A DNA stretch of 24,990 bases from Haplomitrium mnioides (Eukaryota; Marchantiophyta; Haplomitriopsida; Calobryales): the NCBI GenBank assembly GCA_049999725.1, contig JBNGIS010021677.1, positions 1 to 24,990 on the forward strand, given 5' to 3'. How positions within the stretch are numbered: position 1 is the stretch's first letter; each line of letters begins with the position of its first letter. Below are positions 17,756 to 24,990 of this stretch, one piece after another. The notes beneath the pieces are model-generated. The model did no database searches. It saw nothing but the letters and a program-made list of their open reading frames with translations, and was not told the origin of the DNA. The translations under genes were made by a program, and so were the position numbers.

Positions 17756-19567
17756 AGCACTTGCAGAAGCGTGGCTGCTTGCGGGGGTCTGAGAGCAATC
17801 GCGGGGGCATGGCAGTAAGGAAAATCAAGGATAATCGAGAAGCAGCCCGCGAGAGGTGTCGCATAACCCATTTGCCGCGAATCCAATCCTCTCCAAACAG
17901 ATCCCTTCGAATTTCCCTGTAGGAAAAATCTCTCCAACCCAGCTGCTGATCTGCACTCAACGAGACACTTCGAAGGAATCAAATCAAGATTGCCATGGGG
18001 TTGCTAACACGACCAGCAACGAGGGGGTTCCTGATCGAAAATTGAAGAAAGGAAGAGCACTGCGAAGCGAAAACATAGTGCAGACAATCCTTCCCCGCGA
18101 TTTTCCTCTTCCAATCTTGGGGGCTTCAACTAACACCTGTTAAACACAGATTGACCGACAGGTGTCAGCTTTTTAAGAAACCGTTGCTAACAAGAAAAAC
18201 TGACGATCTAGCGAGGGGGGGAGGGGATCGATCTTGATCAAGAATTTGTTGCAAGGGGACGTGCGCTACATGGGGCGTATAGCTGGGATCGCTGCCAGAT
18301 TGAGGGGGTTGTTGTTCATGCAAAATTGAGATTGGGAGACCAAACTCGAGGAGGAAGAAGCAGCAAGGGAGAGAGGAGAGATTCCAACCAAGATTCACGT
18401 GTGGGGAGTGGACTCGTGCAAGGAGACAAGTGGGGGTGGAGGTGGACTGAAGGGGCGCTGAGAATCGTCGAGAATGGGGGCTCTAGAGTCTTAGGCAATC
18501 CAGGTGGACTCATCGTTGCAGGTGGACCAAGCATTTGGAGGTGGATCGCCAAGTGAATTTGAAGGGAGTCTGTCGACTTGAATTCGTGGGAGGCTGCCAA
18601 GGGGGGTCTTGGGGTCGTCTTAGCTTTGTCTGTGTAGGAGCATCAATCATAGGGGCGTTTTGGGGCGTTTCTGATCATAATTTGCAAGTGGAGTCAAGAG
18701 AGGAGTGGTTGTGTTAGTGCCCACGTACTATAGAGAAGATCCATTCAAAGTTCAAGGTGGAGTGGTGGCCAGCAGTCGTAGGGACTGTCTTCTAGAGGTG
18801 GAAGTTAAAGAAATCCTCTTCCGAGCCTAAGGAAGTAAATTTAGAGCTTCTCGCGAGGGAAGTTGAAAAATATGTGGGTAATAGTGTGAGGAGAGAAGAT
18901 TGGTTCTGAGCAGCACGAAGGCCTGCAATGTTGGTAGGGCAAGGTGTTTGTACAATTGTGTCTATGTGCGTGTGTTTAGTTAGATTTGTATTCTATTTGT
19001 GATTCAATGAAGTTCTTAGTTGTAGAAAGCCTGTATTTCATCTGTCCAATCCTGGGGAGACCCTGGACAGGGGGAGTCAAGATTAACCACATTATAATTG
19101 TGATAATTGGATATTAGGACTTGCTCCCTTTTGTATAACAAAGTGATTGGGTCCAGTTCTGGACTTCAGAATTATAAGACAAAGTGGGTCAACATCATTA
19201 CAATCTCTTCGTGGGTGGCTTGAGGAAATGGATGTGTATGAGCAGGTGGGTTGTTGAAGTAATTGTGGGCTAGTGGCCAAGACCATGAGGCAACCACGAA
19301 TCAACTAGGGCTCCCAAAGAGACCACTGCAGCCAAGAATCGGATGCTCTGTTGTATCATCCCTTGTCTTCCAAGTGGCACCTCTCGAGGTTAAGGCCTGA
19401 AGAAGGGGTGTGACTAGCATCTGTGGGCGTTGGAAGAAGGCATGTGTGCACTTGGTTGTATGTGCTTGGGTGTGGTTGAGTGTGGCGCAGTCACTGCTGA
19501 ACGTGTAAATAGAAGTTGGGGGTCATTCGGTGCAAAGCCCCTCCCATAAAAGGTCCCGAAACATTAA
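17756..19567. other. Non-coding stretch, no gene identified
   Basis: GC content falls towards the right. Two inverted repeats were seen: ACACCTGT/ACAGGTGT at 18133-18140 and 18158-18165, and CTGTCCA/TGGACAG at 19042-19048 and 19064-19070. A segment near 18965-19020 (TG-rich, then TTTGTGATTCAATGAAG) looks like the U5 end of a plus-strand LTR, but no partner was found. Short open frames have no motif. Confidence 0.4.
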
Positions 19568-19629
19568 GTCAGCCCTTAAGCGGGGGTAACTCGGTCGGAA
19601 AAGAGTTAAGGCTTTGACCACGGGCTGAC
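19568..19629. other. Nested inverted repeat
   Basis: Arms GTCAGCCC (19568-19575) and GGGCTGAC (19622-19629) are perfect over 8 bp. Inside, AACTC (19588-19592) and GAGTT (19603-19607) pair around a GGTCGG loop that looks like a tRNA D-arm. There is no convincing T-arm or B box, so no tRNA is called. Confidence 0.4.
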
Positions 19630-19758
19630 AGCTTTCAAAATCATTCTCATTCCTTTTAAACTTTTAATTCCATCTGATTCAAACAGTTCACACATCAGAA
19701 TTTCGTTGCCAATCACTTCCTCGCTGATCTGATTGACTTTTGCTCAATTTCCTTTCCA

Positions 19759-20310
19759 CTCATAGAACTTTTGGCATCGGGCTCTCACACATGACAATAC
19801 TTCACTTCATTTCATAAGGCTCCTCTCCGCTGGGAATTGATTCGCAGGCCCCCTCGCAGATCTCTTCTCTACAGGAATTCTCTTGTTTCTCACCATTCAC
19901 ATTTCGTTTCATCACGACCTTTATCACTACTAGCATACAAAAGAAAGACCTTCAAATTCTACAGGGCTCTCCTCTAGAGATTAATTCGCAACTACCTATC
20001 CCAGAGGAAATTCTACAACTAGCCAATTTCCTTTGAATTCCTCATTCTCCCTTTCCAATTTCGCAGGAGATCTTCATTTGGCACTCACATTCAGAAATCT
20101 TTGCAAGGCGCTCTTCCTCAACTTCAGAATTTGACACATATTTCTGATCCGTAATCCAAACAACCAATCGCACCAACAACTATTGTTTCTAAATCACCAT
20201 CAAAATTCAATTCCAGAGAATGATCATTACATTCGTTTTTTCTATCCAACTTGTTCACAATCCGAGGTGAAATTCCACAATTCCTACGAATCTACCCGTA
20301 GAGCACTTGT
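19759..20310 (-). repeat. B-family 3'-end/LTR segment, second copy
   Basis: It matches 6685-7236 almost without gaps at about 90% by eye. Most differences are C/T or G/A, and several turn CpG into TpG or CpA (for example CTCGCGCATG against CTCACACATG). It ends at the ACTTGT joint with gag sequence. Confidence 0.9.
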
Positions 20311-20693
20311 TGTGCCATAGCTGATACTGAAGGAAACAGAGTCACAAGTGTCACTCCTGTTCTCAAAACAACGCTAGGTTGTGAAGCTCCACTACCTTTA
20401 ATAATAGTAGGTGTGGCTGAATTCCTAGAAGAAGAAGAAGTAGAAGAACGTAGATTTAACTTTGGGAATGATGTAATCCCAATAATGCCTCCAAGAGCAG
20501 TAATATCTGTCCATTGAAACTGAGCTAATTGCAACTGAGGCCCAGAAGGTTGAGCTCCCCCCTCTGTAGGTTCCTTTCCACTACCTGCAGCTTTCACTTC
20601 TTTAGACTTCAATTTAGACTCCTCTCGTCTCTCCAATCTTTCTTCTCTCTCTTTTCTTTGTCTCTCTTTGTCCTCTTTTGAGATTTCACGCAT
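20311..20693 (-). pseudogene. gag N-terminal fragment (first copy), element C
   Basis: The frame from ATG 20691-20693 (MREISKEDKERQRKEREERL) is open for about 128 codons of true gag sequence and then runs into the joint at 20310. It shows a highly charged N-terminus, a Ser-rich tract (SSTSSSSRN), and the ASQPSVVLRTGVTLVTLFPS region that precedes the capsid core. It is the best preserved version of the B-family Gag N-terminus here; element B has stops in this part. The last residues (QQVLYG) come from the joint. Confidence 0.8.
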
Positions 20694-20786
20694 TCACATC
20701 TTCCTTGCTAACTCTTACAAAGAAATTGCTTCTTCTCTATATTTGTACCCCATAGAATAGAAAAATACATAACACCAAAAAAACAA
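20694..20786 (-). other. B-family leader fragment, element C
   Basis: It matches 13412-13503 of element B, directly upstream of the gag start. At 20784-20786 it is joined to the end of the protease sequence through the shared bases CAA. Confidence 0.8.
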
Positions 20787-21271
20787 TCTTCTACTACATT
20801 GGCTTGATACAGCCAAAGCTGTCCCAATAATAAAGGATATGTTGACTTTGATGCAGGGTTTATGACTGTGTAATCTAAAACAAACTCTCTCCCTCCAGTC
20901 ACAGTCTTAACTCCCCTCAACACTCCTTCAGGAATAAGTCTTCTCTGATCTGCCAATCTAAACACTTGAGGTGTTTTATCCAGGTGACTGAATCCCAATG
21001 CTTCCATGGTTTCCAACACCATAATATTTTTCCCTGATCCACCATCGATTGGTACATTCGTTACGTTACATCCTCTTATTTGGATTTCTACTTTTGGACC
21101 TCCATACTCTGACACCTCCTCTTGAACAATTTCTGTTGGCAAAAATGACACAGGGACTAACATCTTAGGTAGCTTATACCTTCTCTTCTTTGCACTGGTC
21201 AACATCCTTATCTTTTTCCTTTGTGGTGCAGACATTCTCAGGATTTGCCCTACTGTCATATTAGCTGGCAT
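20787..21271 (-). pseudogene. Protease, element C (3' truncated)
   Basis: The 187-codon frame starts at 21271 (MPANMTVGQILRMSAPQRKK) within the gag-protease linker. It contains EYGGPKVEIQIRGCNVTNVP, the active site IDGGSGKNIM, and LLLGQLWLYQANVVED, and is then replaced by about 24 unrelated codons read through the leader joint at 20784. It is open across the linker, where element B has a stop. The DGG active site is the same as in B. It is cut off before the acidic linker and RT. Confidence 0.85.
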
Positions 21272-23062
21272 CCTCTATACATCCAAAGCCATATTATAAT
21301 CCAAATCTAATTCATCAACTCTTACTCTTTTGAAATGTAAGCTTGATCCATCTTTCCTCATTCTCTCTTCTTCCATTTCTCTATGCTTTTCCAATCTATT
21401 TTCATGGTCCCTCTTTTCTTGAAGTTCTTTCTACAACTCGTTAGAGACCTCCTTTGAGATATCCTGAAAATACTTAAGATCATTCATATTGTACTCAAGA
21501 TCCTTCCTATCTTCTATTACTGCCTTAGGATTCTCCCTAACTACTTCACCCCCACTTTGTTTCTTCTTTTCCTTGCTTTTACTCTTAGTTTTCACTGTGA
21601 ACAAGGGAGTTTCTACATCTGGTTTCTCCACTAGCATCCTCACTTCTGGTTGAGGTGTTGGTGGCTTTGTATACTTTACCATCATCTTTGTCGCAGGAGG
21701 GGCTGGACAATCTGCTTATGTGTGTCCAGATTTCTTACAATTCCCACACAACGGTACATATCCCACTGGCCTCTTTGCATGAGGACAGGCATTAGCGTAA
21801 TGATCCGGTGCTCCAAAGTTATAACATGCTCTAAACCTCCTACCAGCCCATACTGGTAATAATTGAGTTCTTGGTGCGGCCGTTGGCACCATCGTTGACT
21901 AAATATCTTGAATATATGACGTTCTCGACACTTGTTGATACTGAACCCTCTACATTGGTCTTCCTCTACCCTGGCCTACTGCCTACGCAGGGTACTGCAC
22001 TAACCTAGGATCCATCATCTGAGGTTCTTTTTCAATCCAATACGGTGCTTGTACATACATCACAGTAGGTGGAGGACACTTACATTCTTGTTCCATGTGA
22101 CCCTCCCTCTTACATCGAGTACACCAAACATTGCTTCTAAAAGGAGTTGTGGACATTCTTTTCGTGGAGCTGGCAGCTTGTTTAATCACTATCTGCTCTA
22201 TTTTCTTCGTCAACTCGTTCATGTCCTTGTTACCCAATCTATACTCTCCTTTCTTTGATCTTGATTTCTTCCTTTTGTCCTCTGAGTCTGAAGAAGATGA
22301 TGATTCCTCCTCTTCAAATGAACTTGATTCCTCTTCTGAATCTGAACTAGTGCTTTCCTGCACTTTCTTGGACTTCTTATTTTTCTTCTTCTTTTTCTTG
22401 CTTTTCTCTTCGCTGCTACTGGACTGAGAATCTCTCAACTTCTCCCATTATTTTGCAGTCTCATACGTCTCCAAGGCTCTAATAGCTTCCTTTAGAGTAG
22501 TAGCCACTAATTGTCGTACATAACATCCTTCCTTCTTTGACAAGCCCTTCAGATACCACTCCAACTCCACCATAGGACTGTTCACAATGCCCAGCTTCTA
22601 CCGCATTTTCTTGAATCTTTGAGAGTAGTTCCTTACTGCCTCTTTTTTATTTTTCTTGATCGATATCAGATGGGTCAAAATCTTTATTGAATACGTTACC
22701 CCTTTGAACTATGTCACAAAGGCTGTCCTCAGATCTGCCAATGGACCAAAAATTGCTCCCATATTGTCATACCATTCTCTTGCCTTATTTGAAAATAGGG
22801 CATCCACCATTCTTAGACGATATGCATCTGAATCTTCCCGATTAGCCCTACTAATGGCTTCAAACCTTTTTACCCACGTATCCACATCGTCTTTGGATCT
22901 CCATTTGAAGATCTGGTATTTCATCTTTGTTCGATAACCCTCTACAGGAACTTGTTATGCCATAGCTGATACTGAAGGAAACAGAGTCACATGTGTCACT
23001 GCTGTTCTCAAAACAACGATGGGTTGTGAAGTTCCACTACCTTTAATACTAGTAGGTGTGGC
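21272..23062 (-). pseudogene. gag (second, longer copy), element C
   Basis: It matches B gag from the capsid region to the linker. Visible are DDVDTWVKRFEAISRANRED with AREWYDNMGA (22709-22924), the Lys/Ser/Glu-rich segment (22300-22440), the first zinc knuckle WCTRCKREGHMEQEC, a second knuckle where the second Cys is Phe but the last Cys is kept, and a third with a stop after GHT. The N-terminal end is cut at 23062, where it is fused to element D. Several stops and shifts (near 22440-22470, 21690-21720 and 21300) break the frame. Confidence 0.85.
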
Positions 23063-23201
23063 ATCAACTAAACAAACCCATCGAGATTTTCTTGTTCGTA
23101 AGTTTGGAGAGAGGTTTTGTAATGTGGTGTTGGCATCAACTAAACCTTTTATTTTACATATTCTCCACAACTGGAATGTTTATATATTTGTTTTTGTATA
23201 A
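23063..23201 (+). pseudogene. Leader ORF 2, 5'-truncated, element D
   Basis: The 3' two thirds of the small leader ORF of element A is present in frame, from a KQTHRDFLVRKFGERF stretch to the same tail NWNVYIFVFV and the same TAA at 23199-23201. The N-terminus is replaced by element C sequence. Compared with A, the codons for ILHNWNVY differ at four third positions and at no amino acid. Function is unknown. Confidence 0.55.
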
Positions 23202-23230
23202 GTTAGAGGGTTAGACGGTAAGGGAACAAT

Positions 23231-24100
23231 ATAGACACTAACTCTAACAGTCTTGGAGAAGGAGTGTGGATGATGGCAAAGTTGGAAGAGCTTCAAGTAG
23301 CTCTTATAGCAAGCCAACAACAAACCAACATGTTGATGGCAAAAATGGTGAAAATGTGATTACAACAAGAAAGCAGAGAAGGAAGTCGAGAGACACTACT
23401 TCAGAAAATGAGCAAGTCATGCAAGGTAGAGCCTTATGGAGGAAGTCGCACAATTGGCATCGTAGAAGGATGGGTCTATCGAATGGAAGTTCATATGTCA
23501 TATTATCCAAATGCTTCAGATTTGGAGAAAGGGTTGTTTGCAAGATCATTTTTAACCGAGCATGCATCAATATGGCTACAAGGTTGGGAGCGACAAAAAA
23601 ATACACGAGGAGAACAACTTTTGTGGAGTAGTTTAAAAGAAGGTTTGCTCCAAAATTTTAAAGCGGTAGATTCTATATTGACCCCAAGAACGAAGTTGTG
23701 GGAATTGGAGCAACAAGGAAGCGTTGCAAGATACATTGAGGAATTTCAAAGCTTGCAAGTTCAAATCGAAGATATGAGTCCAACGGAAGCACTTGACAAA
23801 TTTTTGCAAGGGTTAAAGACAAAGATTAGAGGAGAAGTTATGATGCGCAACCCAAAAGATGTAAATGAAGCCATTTCATTTGCTCGAAGAATTGAAGAGA
23901 CACTAAGAATTGTGCAAACTGGAGGAAACTATGGCCCAATGCCTATGGAGTTAGGAAATATAAGAAGAAGAGAATTTCATCGTCCAAATCATCAACAAGG
24001 AGGACCACAAAATACTAATGAGAGGAGGATGGATGATCGACGAGAAACTCGAACATGCTACAATTGTGGGTTGGGTAATGCATATTGCACTAAATTGTAG
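23231..24100 (+). pseudogene. gag, element D
   Basis: The codon that matches the gag start of element A is ATA at 23231-23233, so the start is lost; the next in-frame ATG is at 23270. A TGA follows at 23357-23359. From 23408 to 24100 the frame is open for 230 codons and includes VEGWVYRMEVHMSYY, FLTEHASIWLQGWERQ, KLWELEQQGSVARYIEEF and EALDKFLQGLKTKIRGEV, which form the capsid region of Ty3/gypsy Gag. The zinc knuckle near 24057 starts CYNC but is shortened and has no His. It is better preserved than the gag of element A. Confidence 0.88.
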
Positions 24101-24172
24101 AGCGGTGAGGTGCAATCAAGGGCGAGTGTTTCGATGACCTCTTCACAACATCAACAATGAAGGAGATGAAGA

Positions 24173-24640
24173 ATGTTAAGGAAACGATGGGCACCAGTAA
24201 AAAAACCTCATGGTTTTGTTGGGACGAAGAAGAAAGGCAAGGAAAGTATCTACTATATAGAAAAACAAAAAAATGGAGGGTTAATTGTAGTCGATGGATG
24301 GATGGAAGGATTTGCAATAAGAGTTTTGGTGGATTCCGGAGCAAAAAAAAATTACTTATCATGAGCGATAGCATTGAAGTTGAAATTGCCTCTTGAAAAA
24401 GAAGAACACGAAGTGGTAGAAATGGCAAATGGCCAAAGCGAGTCTATTGAATGCCTATCTCAAGGTATAACTTTACACATGGGTAACTATAAAGAGAAGT
24501 TGGAGTGGAAGATCACAACATTGGCAAGATATGACGTGATTCTTGGAATGAAGTGGTTACGAAGATATAATCCACAAGTTGATTGGAGAAAGAAGACACT
24601 CACGACATCTCAATGGAAGATTTGGGGAGATCGAGTATGA
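24173..24640 (+). pseudogene. Aspartic protease, element D
   Basis: The active site is RVLVDSGAKKNYLS, with the normal Asp-Ser-Gly. A TGA at 24362-24364 interrupts the frame, which then continues as KLKLPLEKEEHEVVEMANGQ and DVILGMKWLRRYNPQVDW to 24640. It matches element A protease block by block. In D the catalytic triplet is intact while in A it is mutated, so the two copies decayed independently. Confidence 0.87.
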
Positions 24641-24990
24641 TCTCATTCAAGACACCTACCCCTATATGTGATTGGAGCAAAGGCGATCAAAAAGCAAGAT
24701 ATGGTGTTTTTAGGACTCATACGTGAGCTTATTATTCATAAAAAGAACTCAAGTCATAATGTTCCACATGAGTTTCAAGGTGTTTTGAAGGAGTTTGATA
24801 ACGTTTTTCCCAATGATTTGCCCAAGGGTTTGCCTCTTTAATGATGCATTGATCACAAGATTGAGGTCATTCCAAGAAGTACTCCACCATGTAAAGCATC
24901 ATATCGTTTGCCTCCTCATGAAATGGAAGAGTGCAAGTATCTGATTACAGAATTGTTGGAAAAAGGATTCATTCAACCAAGCATTTCTCC
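24641..24990 (+). pseudogene. Reverse transcriptase N-terminus, element D (partial)
   Basis: This contains [33 protein letters not shown], two adjacent stops (TAATGA near 24840), CIDHKIEVIPRSTPP and ELLEKGFIQPSIS. This is the region just before the first RT catalytic block. It aligns with 3700-3990 of element A. The window ends before the catalytic motifs. Confidence 0.85.

Larger units (their letters stand above)
19759..23062 (-). mobile_element. Element C: scrambled B-family derivative
   Basis: It is made of three blocks that match element B: 19759-20310 equals 6685-7236; 20305-20786 equals 13014-13503; and 20784-23062 equals 10822-13126. The joints share ACTTGT (20305-20310) and CAA (20784-20786). 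RT, RNase H and integrase are absent, and the gag N-terminal region is present twice. On the right it breaks at 23062 into element D. It may be a template-switch product or the result of deletions between neighbouring copies. Nothing in it can be autonomous. Confidence 0.88.
23063..24990 (+). mobile_element. Element D: 5'-truncated A-family chromovirus, runs off the window
   Basis: From about 23063 the plus strand matches the leader, gag, protease and start of RT of element A in reverse complement. The LTR, PBS, hairpins and first leader ORF are missing, so D was cut in leader ORF 2 at the joint with element C. Its right end lies outside the window. Confidence 0.9.

Noticed and set aside
17397-17960. 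187-codon minus-strand open frame in the 101-bp repeat block
   Set aside because: It is open because the block is GC-rich and lacks AT-rich stops. Other frames on both strands are open too, the 101-bp repeat is not a multiple of three, and no domain is visible.
18133-18165. Hairpin followed by T-rich sequence as a bacterial-type terminator
   Set aside because: The window is plant nuclear DNA and no gene ends there.
19771-19784. TGGCATCGGGCTCT as a plus-strand primer binding site
   Set aside because: It matches the initiator-Met PBS only in part, and the neighbouring B-family sequence reads on the minus strand.

Overview
This is non-protein-coding 'dark' sequence of a land-plant nuclear genome: about 25 kb made almost entirely of decayed Ty3/gypsy LTR retrotransposons. 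I see no host gene, rRNA, tRNA or CRISPR. The plant assignment rests on a Ty3/gypsy chromovirus with a C-terminal chromodomain, an initiator-Met-tRNA-type primer binding site, plant G-box/ABRE motifs in the LTR, and decay dominated by C-to-T and G-to-A changes at CpG. The species cannot be named from the sequence; a large repeat-rich genome is likely.

Layout. (1) 1-862: unassigned, no gene. (2) Element A, 863-6684, minus strand: a chromovirus with, in reading order, a complete 588-bp 5' LTR (6684-6097), PBS, leader with strong hairpins, two small tandem leader ORFs, gag, protease, RT, RNase H, integrase, chromodomain, polypurine tract and a truncated 3' LTR (1020-863). (3) Element B, 6685 to about 13520, minus strand: a second Ty3/gypsy lineage without a chromodomain. 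It has a Lys/Ser/Asp-rich Gag with three zinc knuckles, a protease with DGG at the active site, an RT with an internal deletion, an intact-looking RNase H motif set and a DDE integrase. (4) 13521-19758: no gene. The first part is A/C-rich. From about 15.1 to 17.8 kb it becomes GC- and CpG-rich and full of short diverged tandem repeats (42, 47, 101 and about 110-125 bp). (5) Element C, 19759-23062, minus strand: a scrambled mosaic of B-family segments (3' end, leader plus gag N-terminus, then protease-gag) joined at short microhomologies. (6) Element D, 23063-24990, plus strand: a 5'-truncated second copy of the A family that runs off the window in RT. A and D therefore form a diverged inverted pair around B and C.

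How the parts work together: in A and B, Gag would form the particle, protease would cut Gag-Pol, RT/RNase H would copy the RNA from the tRNA primer, and integrase would insert the cDNA, with the chromodomain of A steering it to chromatin. All copies carry stops, frameshifts or lost catalytic residues, so none looks autonomous.

The most interesting signal is in the A leader. Two adjacent small ORFs (71 and 66 codons) appear to be tandem paralogues lying directly before gag. The second stays open in copy D, with mostly synonymous differences, although gag in both copies is broken. I do not recognise this product.
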